Positions 46,823 through 56,994 of a stretch of DNA of 64,000 nucleotides are shown here, piece by piece (within the stretch, counting starts at the first letter, position 1; the number at the start of each line of letters is the position of its first letter). The notes below the pieces were generated by a model, which saw nothing but the letters and a program-made list of their open reading frames with translations, had not been told where the DNA came from and did not search any database. Both the position numbers and the translations under genes were made by a program. Source of the stretch: an uncultured Pelagibacteraceae bacterium. GTDB taxonomy: Bacteria > Pseudomonadota > Alphaproteobacteria > Pelagibacterales > Pelagibacteraceae. The stretch covers positions 33,707 to 97,706 of the forward strand of contig CACEKT010000001.1 in assembly GCA_902560225.1 (NCBI GenBank), read 5' to 3'.

Positions 46823-48202
46823 TTAAGATGCCGCTCTGTCTGCATTTTTAGAATATGAGCTATTCTTTTTAATCTCATCTGAAATTAAGAAAGCTAATTC
46901 TAATGCTTGATTTGCGTTAAGTCTAGGATCGCAGTGTGTATGATATCTTGAAGATAAATCTTTTTCAGATATTTTTTGAGCTCCACCTATGCACTCAGTT
47001 ACATTTTGACCTGTAAGCTCAATATGAAGACCTCCAGCATAGCTACCTTCACTTTGATGGCAAGCAAATACATTTTTAACTTCTTTTAAAACACTATTGA
47101 ATGGTCTTGTCTTAAATCCTGTTGCAGCTTGAATTGTATTTCCATGGCATGGGTCACACGACCAGATTACATTTAATCCTTCTTTTTTAATTGCTCTAAT
47201 AAGTTTTGGTAAATATTTTGAAACATTATCTGCACCAAATCTGGAAATTAAAGTAATTTTACCTTTTTCATTATTAGGATTAATTTTATGACAAAGATTA
47301 ATTAAATCATCAGCTTTTAAAGTTGGTCCACATTTTATCCCAATTGGATTTTCTATTCCTCTACAAAATTCAACGTGTCCTCCATCTAATTGTCTAGTTC
47401 TATCTCCTATCCATACAAAATGAGCTGAAGTATCGTGATTTTCTCCAGTTGTAGAGTCTACTCTAGTCATTTGTTCCTCAAATGGAAGTAATAGAGCCTC
47501 ATGGGAAGTCCAAAAATTAACTGTTTTTAATCTTCTGTTAAAGTCTGAATTAATTCCACAAGCATCCATAAATGCTAATGCATCAGCTATCCTATCCTCT
47601 AAATCTTTAAACCTTTTTAATTCAGGAGAATTTTTAATAAATCCCAAATTCCAAGTATGAACATTTTTTAAATCTGCAAAACCACCATGACAAAAAGCTC
47701 TAATCAAATTTAAAGTTGCTGCAGATTGTGAATAAGCCTTAAATAGTCTTTTTGGATCTGGAATCCTTGCTTTTTCTGTAAATTCCATTCCATTTATGTT
47801 GTCTCCTAAATAACTTGGAAGCTCAACGCCATTTTTTGTTTCAACAGGTGAACTTCTTGGTTTTGAAAATTGTCCAGCTATTCTTCCAAGTTTAACTACT
47901 GGTAAGGATGCTGAATAAGTTAGAACTAATGACATTTGAAGCATTAATTTAAAGGTATCTCTTATATTGTCAGGATTGAATTCTGCAAAACTTTCAGCAC
48001 AATCACCTCCTTGTAATAAGAAAGCTTTTCCATCTACAACTTCAGCAAGTTGAGATTTTAAATGACGAGTTTCTCCAGCAAAAACTAAAGGTGGAAACTT
48101 ACGTATCTTATCCAAAACTGTATCCAATTCTTTTTTATTTGGATACTCAGGAATGTGCTTAACCGGATATTTTCTCCAACTATTTTTTTTCCAATTTTTC
48201 AT
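46823..48202 (-). CDS. 3-deoxy-7-phosphoheptulonate synthase, class II
   Basis: About 459 residues. The class II (plant-type) DAHP synthase motifs FLLQGGDCAESFAEF, KLGRIAGQFSKPRSSP, GMEFTEKARIPDPKRL (in parts) and SYAGGLHIELTGQNVTECIGG are present. It opens the shikimate pathway. The track begins at TTG 48208; the ATG two codons later gives a normal start (MKNWKKNSWRK). Not homologous in sequence to AroF/G/H of E. coli. Confidence 0.93.
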   Translation of the reverse strand: MKNWKKNSWRKYPVKHIPEYPNKKELDTVLDKIRKFPPLVFAGETRHLKSQLAEVVDGKAFLLQGGDCAESFAEFNPDNIRDTFKLMLQMSLVLTYSASLPVVKLGRIAGQFSKPRSSPVETKNGVELPSYLGDNINGMEFTEKARIPDPKRLFKAYSQSAATLNLIRAFCHGGFADLKNVHTWNLGFIKNSPELKRFKDLEDRIADALAFMDACGINSDFNRRLKTVNFWTSHEALLLPFEEQMTRVDSTTGENHDTSAHFVWIGDRTRQLDGGHVEFCRGIENPIGIKCGPTLKADDLINLCHKINPNNEKGKITLISRFGADNVSKYLPKLIRAIKKEGLNVIWSCDPCHGNTIQAATGFKTRPFNSVLKEVKNVFACHQSEGSYAGGLHIELTGQNVTECIGGAQKISEKDLSSRYHTHCDPRLNANQALELAFLISDEIKKNSSYSKNADRAAS

Positions 48203-48237
48203 ATTCAACTGAGGATTGTTTTAGCAGAGTTTTAACT

Positions 48238-50058
48238 TTATTCAACAGTAACAGATTTAGCCAAGTTTCTTGGCTTATCGATGTCATATCCTTTTTTAAG
48301 AGCAGAATAATACGCAAGTTTTTGAAGTGGTATTGTTAACAGGAATGGAAGCAAGTCATTATTTGTATTTTCAACTTCAATTGTCTCCCAAATATTCTCT
48401 GAAACAACCTCATCTTTGCTTTTGTTGGTTATTAATAAAACTTTCGCACCTCTTGCAATAACTTCCTGCATATTTGAAATTGTCTTTTTATAATAGTTAT
48501 CTCTTGGAGCCAAAACCACAACAGGCATACCTTCTTCTATAAGGGCTAACGGACCATGTTTCATTTCACCTGCAGGATATCCTTCTGCATGAATATAAGA
48601 TAGTTCTTTTAATTTTAATGCACCCTCTAAAGCTATTGGATAAGAAAATCCTCTTCCTAAAAACATTGAACCTTTTGCTTCATTAAACGTTGAAGATATT
48701 GCCTGAATATCATTGTCATGAAGCAATGTTTTTTCAATTAAACTTGGTAGAGCTTTTAAATCTTTTATTTTTTCATGATATTGATTTTTATCAATTTCAT
48801 TTCTTAATGAACTTAATTTTAAAGCTAATATATATAATACTAATATTTGCCCTAAGAAAGCTTTTGTAGAAGCAACACCAATCTCAGGACCACAATGTAT
48901 TGGCAGTATAAAGTTCGAATCTCTTGCAATTGAGCTTTCAATTACATTAATAACAGCACAAGTTTTCATTTTATTCTTATTACATAAATCAAGTGCTGCA
49001 TAAGTATCAGCTGTTTCTCCTGATTGTGAAACAAAAATATAAAGCGTATCTTCTTTAAATCTATTTTTTCTGTATCTAAACTCTGAAGCGATATCTATAT
49101 TTACATCTAAATTAGTTAATTCTTCAAACCAATATTTTGCCATCAGACAAGAATGGTATGCAGTTCCGCATCCAATTAATGTTATTGATTTAATCTCGTC
49201 TATTTTCCATGGAAAATTAAAAATATTTATATCTTTGTTTAGATTATCTACGTATTCTTTAATTCCAGTTTTAATTGTTGTTGGCTGTTCTTCAATTTCT
49301 TTTGCCATGAAATGTTTAAAATCCCCTTTATCATAGTTTGCATCGTCTGATGACAGTTCTAATATTTTTTTATTTACTTTTTTTCCTTCATAATTAAAGA
49401 AAAGAACTTGATCTTTTTTTACTATACAAAATTCACCATCATCAAGATAAGTAACTTTATTTGTCATTGATTTTAATGCGTATGAGTCTGACCCCAAATA
49501 ATTTTCATTAGGGCCATAACCAACGGCTAAAGGTGAGCCCCTTCTTGCTCCTACAATTAAATCAGGAATATCTTTAAATACAATACCTAAAGCAAAACTA
49601 CCATGAAGTTGTTGGAGCGTTTTTGTAATTGCTTCCTCTAATTCTGCAGTTTTTAAATTTTCAGTAATCAAATGAACAATTACTTCTGTATCTGTTTGCG
49701 ATTTAAAATTATGACCTTTGCTAATTAAAAACTTTTTTAATATTGTTGAATTTTCTATTATTCCATTATGTACAACAGAAACATTGTGGGAAGAATGTGG
49801 ATGAGCATTAATACTATTTGGAACACCATGAGTTGCCCATCTAACATGACCAATGCCAATATTTCCTTTTAATTTTTTTAAATCAAAGTTTTGTTCCAAA
49901 ATGTCTACTCTTCCTTCAGATTTTACCTCATTAATAACTCCATTAGACAATGTGGCTAAACCAGCGGAGTCATAGCCTCTATATTCTAATTTTTTTAAAG
50001 AATTAATTATTGTTGCTGAAACAGATTTGTTGCTAGATATTCCGATTATTCCACACAT
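48238..50058 (-). CDS. glmS: Glucosamine-6-phosphate synthase (isomerizing)
   Basis: 606 residues, full length. Nucleophile Cys2 in MCGIIGISSN after Met removal; HVRWATHGVPNSINAHPH glutaminase motif; two SIS domains with TLIGCGTAYHSC and VSQSGETADTYAAL, and the C-terminal PRNLAKSVTVE. Makes GlcN-6-P for peptidoglycan and LPS. Next gene (3-base gap upstream) encodes a GlmU C-terminal domain, the later step of the same pathway. Confidence 0.97.
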   Translation of the reverse strand: MCGIIGISSNKSVSATIINSLKKLEYRGYDSAGLATLSNGVINEVKSEGRVDILEQNFDLKKLKGNIGIGHVRWATHGVPNSINAHPHSSHNVSVVHNGIIENSTILKKFLISKGHNFKSQTDTEVIVHLITENLKTAELEEAITKTLQQLHGSFALGIVFKDIPDLIVGARRGSPLAVGYGPNENYLGSDSYALKSMTNKVTYLDDGEFCIVKKDQVLFFNYEGKKVNKKILELSSDDANYDKGDFKHFMAKEIEEQPTTIKTGIKEYVDNLNKDINIFNFPWKIDEIKSITLIGCGTAYHSCLMAKYWFEELTNLDVNIDIASEFRYRKNRFKEDTLYIFVSQSGETADTYAALDLCNKNKMKTCAVINVIESSIARDSNFILPIHCGPEIGVASTKAFLGQILVLYILALKLSSLRNEIDKNQYHEKIKDLKALPSLIEKTLLHDNDIQAISSTFNEAKGSMFLGRGFSYPIALEGALKLKELSYIHAEGYPAGEMKHGPLALIEEGMPVVVLAPRDNYYKKTISNMQEVIARGAKVLLITNKSKDEVVSENIWETIEVENTNNDLLPFLLTIPLQKLAYYSALKKGYDIDKPRNLAKSVTVE

Positions 50059-50061
50059 AAA

Positions 50062-50670
50062 TTATTTTTTTTTTTTATAATTTTTAATTTCTAATTGTTC
50101 AGATCTTGTTAACGCTAAAGATTTTTGTTTAACATTTTTTGTTATAACTGATCCTGCTCCAACGACACTTTCTTTATCAATGATAATAGGAGCAACTAAA
50201 GAAGAATTAGATCCAATAAATACCTTGTCTTTAATTTTTGTTTTACTTTTCTTAACTCCATCATAATTACATGTAATTGTGCCAGCACCAATATTTACTG
50301 ATTTTCCAAGATCAGTATCACCAATGTAAGAAAGATGATTTATTTTAGATTTTTTTCCAACAATACTTTTTTTAATCTCAACAAAGTTTCCAATCCTAGA
50401 TCCTTCTTTTAAAATTGTTTGAGGTCTTATTCTTGCGTAAGGACCAACTTCAACTTTATTCTCAATTTTACAAGACTCCAAATGGGAAAATGATTTAATT
50501 ATTACATTATTACCAATTTTAACCTTTGATCCAATAACAACATAAGGTTCTATAGTTACGTTCTTTCCAATCACAGTATCTTTTGAAAAAAAAATAGTTT
50601 CAGGACCCATCATCTTTACACCTGATTTTATAAATTTCTCTCTAAGTTTTTTTTGATTTAAAACTTTCAT
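50062..50670 (-). CDS. Stand-alone GlmU C-terminal (acetyltransferase, left-handed beta-helix) domain
   Basis: 202 residues. It begins at what is the GlmU linker (MKVLNQKKLREKFIKSGVKM), has hexapeptide repeats (TVIGKNVTIEPYVVIGSKVK), the RIRPQTILKEGSRIGNFVEIKKS catalytic belt, INHLSYIGDTDLGKSVNIGAG and TCNYDGVKK, all of bifunctional GlmU's acetyl-CoA:glucosamine-1-P acetyltransferase half. The ~230-residue N-terminal uridylyltransferase domain is missing. Upstream is a divergent gph within 70 bases, so no remnant lies next to it. It forms a unit with glmS. Confidence 0.85.
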   Translation of the reverse strand: MKVLNQKKLREKFIKSGVKMMGPETIFFSKDTVIGKNVTIEPYVVIGSKVKIGNNVIIKSFSHLESCKIENKVEVGPYARIRPQTILKEGSRIGNFVEIKKSIVGKKSKINHLSYIGDTDLGKSVNIGAGTITCNYDGVKKSKTKIKDKVFIGSNSSLVAPIIIDKESVVGAGSVITKNVKQKSLALTRSEQLEIKNYKKKK

Positions 50671-50739
50671 TTAGAATTGATTTACATTAAGAATATGTCT
50701 TGATTAATTCACAATTTATTTCTTTAAAATACTTTTAAA

Positions 50740-51405
50740 ATGAAACAAAAATTTACAGTTTTATTTGATTTAGATGGTACTTTAGTGGATACTGCTCCAG
50801 ACTTGATACGTGCCCATAATCATGTAATGAAAAAATTTGGTTACCCAACTAAAACCTTGGGAGAACTAAAAAATGCTGTAGGTAAAGGTGCAAAAGCTAT
50901 GATGGCAAAAGCTAATGGCCAGTGGAAATGGTTTGATGAAAAAATTCAAAATGAAATGACTAATGAATTTCTATCTTATTATGGAAAAAATATTTTACAC
51001 GAAAGTAAATTAATTAATGGCGTAAAGGAATTTTTAGATTGGTGTAAAAATGAAAATATTTCAATGGCAGTATGTACTAATAAAACTGAACACTTATCGG
51101 TTGATCTTTTAAAAAAAATTGGGATTTATGATTATTTTGAATATGTTGCAGGATATAATACTTTTGAATATTGCAAACCAGACCCTCGACATTTAACAAC
51201 GACAATAGAAATTTTAGATGGTGATAAAAATAAATCGATTATGATCGGTGACAGCGAGACAGATGCTAATGCTGCTAAGGCTGCTGAAATTCCAATAATT
51301 TTACTAAAATATGGATATACAGAAAAAAGATCTGAAGAAATTTATCATAATCACATAATAAAAGACTTTGTAGGTATTGAGAAAATAATATCTGAATATC
51401 TTTAA
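50740..51405 (+). CDS. gph: Phosphoglycolate phosphatase-like HAD hydrolase
   Basis: 221 residues. HAD motif I DLDGTLVDTAPDL, motif II VCTNKT, and motifs III/IV in CKPDPRH and IGDSETDANAAK are intact; the cap insertion fits subclass IA. Gph detoxifies 2-phosphoglycolate from damaged DNA ends or oxygenase reactions. Substrate is inferred from family and could be another sugar phosphate. Confidence 0.85.
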   Translation: MKQKFTVLFDLDGTLVDTAPDLIRAHNHVMKKFGYPTKTLGELKNAVGKGAKAMMAKANGQWKWFDEKIQNEMTNEFLSYYGKNILHESKLINGVKEFLDWCKNENISMAVCTNKTEHLSVDLLKKIGIYDYFEYVAGYNTFEYCKPDPRHLTTTIEILDGDKNKSIMIGDSETDANAAKAAEIPIILLKYGYTEKRSEEIYHNHIIKDFVGIEKIISEYL

Positions 51406-51458
51406 TATTGATTAATTTATTTTAACTATTAAAACAAAATTACAAATTAGGAGTTATT

Positions 51459-52961
51459 TTGTTATTACATACAGTTAAAGTATATCCGTCAAAAATTAAT
51501 CTTCCAAAGAAGAAACAGCTTGCCTGGAAAATAGCTAAGATAGCTAGTGATAATGTTAAATTAAATAAAGATGCAATTGAAATGGTTATCAATAGAATAA
51601 TTGATAATGCGTCAGTTGCTATTGCATCCTTAAACAGAAAACCAGTTATTTCTTCAAGAGAAATGGCTTTAAAACATTCGAGAAAAAATGGAGCAACTCT
51701 ATTTGGAGTAAATTCAAAATTAAAATTTGATTGTGAATGGGCCGCTTGGTCAAACGGAACAGCTGTTAGAGAACTAGATTTTCATGATACTTTTTTAGCT
51801 GCAGATTATAGTCATCCAGGTGACAATATCCCTCCTCTATTAAGTGTAGCACAACAAAATAAAAAAAGTGGCTTAGATTTATTAAGAGGAATAATTACTG
51901 CTTATGAAGTTCAAGTTAATTTAGTTAAAGGTATCTGTTTACATAAGCATAAAGTAGATCATATAGCTCATTTAGGACCAAGCGTAGCTGCTGGTTTAGG
52001 CACAATGTTAAATTTAAATACAGAAACAATTTACCAAGCAGTTCAACAAGCGCTACACACAACAGTATCTACCCGACAATCTAGAAAAGGTGAAATTTCA
52101 AGTTGGAAAGCATACGCTCCAGCTCATGCGGGTAAACTTGCAATTGAGGCAGTTGATAGAGTTATGAGAGGAGAAGGTGCACCAAGTCCAATTTATGAAG
52201 GTGAGGACAGTGTTATTGCAAGAATCTTGGATGGTAAAAAAGCTAACTATAAAGTTCCGTTACCAAAAAAGGGTGAAACTAAAAAAGCTATACTTGAAAC
52301 ATATACAAAAGAGTACTCTGCTGAATATCAATCTCAAGCTTTAATAGATTTAGCTAAAAAATTAAAAAGCAAGATATCAAATTTAAAAACTATTAAAAAA
52401 ATAGATATTTTTACTAGTCACCATACTCATTATGTTATTGGAACTGGAGCTAATGATCCTCAAAAAATGGATCCTAACGCTAGTAGAGAAACTTTAGATC
52501 ATTCTATAATGTACATATTTGCGGTTGCTTTAGAGGATGGAGATTGGCATCATGTGAAATCCTATACAAAAGCAAGAGCCAAAAGAAAAAGTACTATTAA
52601 AATTTGGAGATCAATTAGAACTTTCGAAGATAAAAAATGGACTAAAAAATATCACGATCCAAATCCAATGAAAAAATCATTTGGAGCAAAAGTTGTTGTA
52701 ACATTAAATAATGGCATTAAAATAATTGAACAGCTTGATCGTGCAGATGCACACCCATATGGAGCAAGACCGTTTAAAAGAAAAAATTATATTAAAAAAT
52801 TTTTTACCTTGACTAAAGATATTTTGGATAAAAAAGAAAGTAATCGATTTTTAAAAATTGTTCAAAATTTAAAAAACTTAAAAAAAGGTGAATTAAATAA
52901 ATTAAATATTGAAGTTAAAAAAAGTAAATTAAAAAGAAATTTAAAAAAAGGAATTTTTTAA
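51459..52961 (+). CDS. prpD: 2-methylcitrate dehydratase (MmgE/PrpD family)
   Basis: 500 residues. Motifs [58 protein letters not shown] and [10 protein letters not shown] match PrpD. It dehydrates 2-methylcitrate in the propionyl-CoA route. Start is TTG at 51459 preceded by AGGAG with a 5-base spacer, one of the rare clear ribosome sites here; the next in-frame Met is 45 codons on. Followed by prpB with one-base overlap. Confidence 0.93.
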   Translation: MLLHTVKVYPSKINLPKKKQLAWKIAKIASDNVKLNKDAIEMVINRIIDNASVAIASLNRKPVISSREMALKHSRKNGATLFGVNSKLKFDCEWAAWSNGTAVRELDFHDTFLAADYSHPGDNIPPLLSVAQQNKKSGLDLLRGIITAYEVQVNLVKGICLHKHKVDHIAHLGPSVAAGLGTMLNLNTETIYQAVQQALHTTVSTRQSRKGEISSWKAYAPAHAGKLAIEAVDRVMRGEGAPSPIYEGEDSVIARILDGKKANYKVPLPKKGETKKAILETYTKEYSAEYQSQALIDLAKKLKSKISNLKTIKKIDIFTSHHTHYVIGTGANDPQKMDPNASRETLDHSIMYIFAVALEDGDWHHVKSYTKARAKRKSTIKIWRSIRTFEDKKWTKKYHDPNPMKKSFGAKVVVTLNNGIKIIEQLDRADAHPYGARPFKRKNYIKKFFTLTKDILDKKESNRFLKIVQNLKNLKKGELNKLNIEVKKSKLKRNLKKGIF

Positions 52962-53857
52962 TGCACTTTGTAGAAAAAGAGCCAAGTCAAAAAAGAATAG
53001 ATTTTAATAATAAGTTAAAGTCTAATAAAATACTAAGAATTCCTGGAGCGTATAATCCGTTAACTGCAAAATTAATTGAAGAAATTGGATATGATGCAGT
53101 TTATGTTTCTGGAGGTGTTATGGCGAATGATCTTGGTTTTCCTGATATTGGCTTAACAACATTGCAAGATGTAAGTACAAGATCTTATTTAATTGCTAGA
53201 ACAACAAACCTTCCAACAATAGTAGACATCGATACAGGATTTAAATCTTGTAAAGAAACAATAGAAACCTTTGAAGAATTTGGAATTACTGGTGTTCACT
53301 TAGAGGATCAAATTGAAAGAAAAAGATGTGGTCATCTAGAGAATAAGGAACTGATTTCAACTGATGAAATGGTTAAAAAAATTAAAGAAAGTGTTTCAGC
53401 TAAAAAAGACAAAAATTTTAAAATTATAGCGAGATCAGATGCCAAAAGTGTTGAAGGAATAGATAAAATGATTGAGAGATGCAAAGCATATATTGATGCA
53501 GGTGCTGAAATTATTTTTCCTGAAGCACTGGAAGACGAAAAAGATTTTGAAAAAGTTAGAAAGGAATTATCTTGTTATCTCCTAGCTAACATGACTGAAT
53601 TCGGTAAATCTAAATTATTTAATTACAAAGAATTAGAAAATTTTGGATATAATATTGTTATTTATCCTGTAACCACACAAAGATTAGCTATGAAAAATGT
53701 AGAAGATGGCTTGAGGGACATTTATGCAAATGGACATCAAAATAATATAATAGATAAAATGCAAACAAGAAAAAGATTATATGAATTAGTTGATTACGAA
53801 AAATATAATTCATTGGATGAAAAGATTTATAATTTTAGTACAGAAGGGCATGAATAA
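52961..53857 (+). CDS. prpB: 2-methylisocitrate lyase
   Basis: 298 residues of the isocitrate-lyase superfamily. RIPGAYNPLTAKLIEEIGYD, YVSGGVMANDLGFPDIG, IVDIDTGFKS and the active-site loop KRCGHLENKE (with the catalytic Cys) are present. It splits 2-methylisocitrate to succinate and pyruvate. One-base overlaps with prpD and prpC. Confidence 0.94.
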   Translation: MHFVEKEPSQKRIDFNNKLKSNKILRIPGAYNPLTAKLIEEIGYDAVYVSGGVMANDLGFPDIGLTTLQDVSTRSYLIARTTNLPTIVDIDTGFKSCKETIETFEEFGITGVHLEDQIERKRCGHLENKELISTDEMVKKIKESVSAKKDKNFKIIARSDAKSVEGIDKMIERCKAYIDAGAEIIFPEALEDEKDFEKVRKELSCYLLANMTEFGKSKLFNYKELENFGYNIVIYPVTTQRLAMKNVEDGLRDIYANGHQNNIIDKMQTRKRLYELVDYEKYNSLDEKIYNFSTEGHE

Positions 53858-54981
53858 TGAGTGATGATGTTAAAAAAGGTTTACTTGGAATAGTTGTTGA
53901 CGAAACAGAAGTTTCAAAAGTTATGCCTGAAATTAATTCTCTTACCTATAGAGGTTATGCAGCTCAAGATTTATGTGCAAAATGTAAATTTGAGGAAGTG
54001 GCTTACTTAATTTTAAATGGAGAACTTCCTAATAAAAAACAATTAAAACAATTTGAAAACCAAGAAAGAAAAGAAAGAAAACTCTCTAAAACTATACTTG
54101 AAGATATTAAAAAATTTCCAAAAAAAGCTCATCCTATGGATGTTGCAAGAACAGCCGTAAGTATAATGGGACTTGAGGATAAAGAAACTAAAGATAACTC
54201 TCCTAAAGCAAATATGCGTAAGGTAATGAGAATTTTTGCTAAAACACCTGTTGCTTTAGCTGCTTTTTATAGATCAAGAAAAGGAAAAAAAATTATACCA
54301 CCAAAAAATAATCTTTCATTTTCAGAGAACTTTTTTCATATGTGCTTTGGTAAAGTGCCTAACAAAGATATTGTAAAAGCGTTTGATGTTTCTTTAATTC
54401 TTTATGCTGAACATAGTTTTAATGTTTCAACTTTTACAGCAAGAACTATTACAAGCAGTTTGTCAGATATTCATGGTGCAATCACCGGTGCTATTGCAAG
54501 TCTTAAAGGACCTTTGCATGGAGGTGCTAATGAAGAAGTAATGCATATGATGAATAAGATCAAAAAACCAGAAAATGCACTTAAGTGGATTAATAATGCA
54601 TTAGATAACAAAGATGTTGTCATGGGATTTGGTCATAGAGTTTACAAAAGTGGAGACTCTAGAGTTCCTACTATGAGAGAATACTTTGGAAAAGTTGCAA
54701 AAATTAAAAAAGATAAAAAGTTTGAAAAAATTTATAATATTGTTGAAAAGGTAATGATCGAAAGAAAAGATATTCATCCTAATGTGGACTACCCTACTGG
54801 ACCCACTTATCATTTGATGGGTTTTGATACTGATTTTTTTACACCAATATTTGTAATTTCAAGAATAACAGGCTGGTCAGCTCATATAATTGAACAACAT
54901 GCAGCAAATAAACTGATTAGACCTCTAGCTAGTTACAAAGGTAACAAGCATCGAAAAGTTATACAATTAAATCAGAGATAA
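53857..54981 (+). CDS. prpC: 2-methylcitrate synthase
   Basis: 374 residues. KGLLGIVVDETEVSKVMPEI, LTYRGYAAQDLCAKC, EHSFNVSTFTARTITSS (catalytic His region), GPLHGGANEEVM and VMGFGHRVYKSGDSR are citrate-synthase motifs; the short type I chain next to prpB and prpD points to methylcitrate synthase (propionyl-CoA + oxaloacetate). Ends 6 bases from a convergent methyltransferase gene. Confidence 0.93.
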   Translation: MSDDVKKGLLGIVVDETEVSKVMPEINSLTYRGYAAQDLCAKCKFEEVAYLILNGELPNKKQLKQFENQERKERKLSKTILEDIKKFPKKAHPMDVARTAVSIMGLEDKETKDNSPKANMRKVMRIFAKTPVALAAFYRSRKGKKIIPPKNNLSFSENFFHMCFGKVPNKDIVKAFDVSLILYAEHSFNVSTFTARTITSSLSDIHGAITGAIASLKGPLHGGANEEVMHMMNKIKKPENALKWINNALDNKDVVMGFGHRVYKSGDSRVPTMREYFGKVAKIKKDKKFEKIYNIVEKVMIERKDIHPNVDYPTGPTYHLMGFDTDFFTPIFVISRITGWSAHIIEQHAANKLIRPLASYKGNKHRKVIQLNQR

Positions 54982-54987
54982 TTAAAT

Positions 54988-55617
54988 TTAGTTTTTTTCT
55001 ATTTTTGCAAATCTTTCATTGCAAATAATTTTACATTTAAATTTATATTTATTTGTAAATTCGTCGATTGCTTGTTTGACACCAGGTGCATATGTTAAGT
55101 CATAATCATCACACAAGACTGTACCACTATTATCAATTACCTCTTTGCAACAATCTAAATCATTTTGAACAGTACTGTATTCATGTCCTCCATCTAAAAA
55201 AACATAATCTATTTTTGACATATCAATTTTTTTTAATATTTTATTTGAGTTACCTTTTATTAAATGAACATTATCTTTAAATTTACTAAGAAGATTTTGC
55301 ACTGCACTTAAACTATAAGGATCTTCTCTTTTAATATATCTATACCAAATAGTTTTTAATGGACTTGAAAACTTCGTATTAGGTATTATTTCATCTTTAT
55401 TTTCATTATTTTTCTCAAATAAATCTAAACCTATAAATTTAAAATCATTTTTATGAATTTGGTAGAGCAATTCACAAACGTTTCTTGAAGTAACACCATG
55501 AAACACACCAACTTCGAGAAATACTTTAGGTCTTTTTTTTTTTATCTCTTCAAGAAAAAACTCACCTACCCCTTTTTGTTTAAGACTTGTTTTTCTAAAG
55601 TATTTTTTATATTTCAT
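54988..55617 (-). CDS. Class I SAM-dependent methyltransferase (Methyltransf_24 type)
   Basis: 209 residues. VFLEVGVFHGVTSRNVCELL (SAM loop), FIGLDLFEKN, IDYVFLDGGHEYSTVQNDLD and GTVLCDDYDLTYAPGV follow the pattern of small O-methyltransferases often found in surface-sugar loci. Converges with prpC. Lysine-rich N-terminus; no signal peptide. Substrate unknown. Confidence 0.75.
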   Translation of the reverse strand: MKYKKYFRKTSLKQKGVGEFFLEEIKKKRPKVFLEVGVFHGVTSRNVCELLYQIHKNDFKFIGLDLFEKNNENKDEIIPNTKFSSPLKTIWYRYIKREDPYSLSAVQNLLSKFKDNVHLIKGNSNKILKKIDMSKIDYVFLDGGHEYSTVQNDLDCCKEVIDNSGTVLCDDYDLTYAPGVKQAIDEFTNKYKFKCKIICNERFAKIEKN

Positions 55618-55661
55618 AAGACTATTTATGAAGTTTTTTTAAATTAAATAAATAATAGCTC

Positions 55662-55910
55662 TTATTTAAGCATTTCTTTTTTTAAAAGAGAAATACCATT
55701 TTCTAATTTATGTTTATAAGACTCTTCAAAACTTTCTAATTGCCAACCTTCAAGTCTTTTCCTAATTTCTATGAGATTTTTTGTCTTCCATTCATCGGTT
55801 GTATCTTGAGTTTTCCAAATTTTTTTCTCTTCATTATTCCGTCCACATCCGTAACAAAACCCTGTTAATGGATCGGTTTTACAAATACTTATACATGGTG
55901 AAACTATCAT
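55662..55910 (-). CDS. DUF1289 small cysteine-rich protein
   Basis: 82 residues beginning MIVSPCISICKTDPLTGFCY; four cysteines (CISIC...CYGCGR) near the N-terminus, likely a metal site, followed by a helical region with WKTKNLIEIRKRLEGW. This is the DUF1289 pattern; members sit near oxidoreductases but have no settled function. Lies downstream of nrdB on the same strand. Confidence 0.82.
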   Translation of the reverse strand: MIVSPCISICKTDPLTGFCYGCGRNNEEKKIWKTQDTTDEWKTKNLIEIRKRLEGWQLESFEESYKHKLENGISLLKKEMLK

Positions 55911-55962
55911 CCTGCTATATTAAATATCTTATATTTAACTATCCAGTTGTCTATTGCAAATA

Positions 55963-56994
55963 TTAACTAAAAGCTTCTGCCCAAGTTCCTTGTGTAGATG
56001 CTTTAGAGTATTCTGTTGCACGTCCTTCAAAGAAATTCATATGTTCTACAGCATTTAGCATTGTGTCTAACCATCCTAGAGGATTTTTATCAACATCATA
56101 AATCGGTTCTAATCCTAGCTGAACCAATCTCCGATTTCCAATAAATCTAATATAATCTTTCACTTCTTTAGCGGTAAGACCTTCCATAGGACCCATTTCA
56201 AAAGCTAAATCGATAAAAGCATCTTCATGCTCTATAATAGTTCTACAAGCTTCATAAAGTTCTTTTTTTAATTTTGGAGTCCAGATTTCTGGATTTTCAT
56301 TAATGAATTCTTTAAAAATTCTTATCATAGAATTACAATGAAGAGTTTCATCTCTAACAGACCAAGTAACAATTTGACCCATACCTTTCATCTTATTGTG
56401 TCTTGGAAAATTTAAAAGAATAGCAAAACTCGCAAACAATTGTAAACCTTCTGTAAATGCACTAAAGACTGCAACTGTTTTAGCAATATCTTCTTTTGAA
56501 TTCACATTAAAGTTTTGCATGTAATCATACTTATCTTTCATTTCTTTATATTTCATGAAAGCAGAATATTCAGACTCTGGCATGCCTATAGTATCTAAAA
56601 GATGAGAGTAAGCTGCTACATGAACTGTTTCCATTGCAGCAAAAGCTGTCATCATCATTAATACTTCTGTTGGTTTGAATACAGTTGTGTAATGTCTTAA
56701 ATAGCAATTGTTAACCTCAACGTCTGCTTGAGTAAAAAATCTAAATATTTGGGTAAGTAAGTTTTTTTCAGGTTGAGATAAATTTTTTTGCCAATCTCTA
56801 ACGTCATCTCCAAGAGGAACTTCTTCTGGTAACCAATGAATTCTTTGTTGAGTTAACCAAGCATCATAACACCATGGATATCTGAAAGGTTTATAAACTG
56901 GATTTTCAACTAACAGTCCCATTTTTTTTGGTTGAATAATTTCTTTTTTTTCAGGTTGTATAATTTCTGAATTTATTTTTTCAGCTACTGACAT
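55963..56994 (-). CDS. nrdB: Ribonucleoside-diphosphate reductase, beta subunit
   Basis: About 343 residues. Metal ligands appear in DVEVNNCYLRHYT (not conserved Asp/Glu spacing fully checked), MMMTAFAAMETVHVAAYSHLL and RDETLHCNSMIRIFKEF; the class Ia/Ib-like radical-generating fold. The track begins at GTG 57003, which lies inside the AGGAGTG ribosome site; ATG 56992-56994 (MSVAEKINSE) 8 bases after AGGAG is better. It overlaps the nrdA stop by 10 bases. Confidence 0.93.
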   Translation of the reverse strand: MSVAEKINSEIIQPEKKEIIQPKKMGLLVENPVYKPFRYPWCYDAWLTQQRIHWLPEEVPLGDDVRDWQKNLSQPEKNLLTQIFRFFTQADVEVNNCYLRHYTTVFKPTEVLMMMTAFAAMETVHVAAYSHLLDTIGMPESEYSAFMKYKEMKDKYDYMQNFNVNSKEDIAKTVAVFSAFTEGLQLFASFAILLNFPRHNKMKGMGQIVTWSVRDETLHCNSMIRIFKEFINENPEIWTPKLKKELYEACRTIIEHEDAFIDLAFEMGPMEGLTAKEVKDYIRFIGNRRLVQLGLEPIYDVDKNPLGWLDTMLNAVEHMNFFEGRATEYSKASTQGTWAEAFS

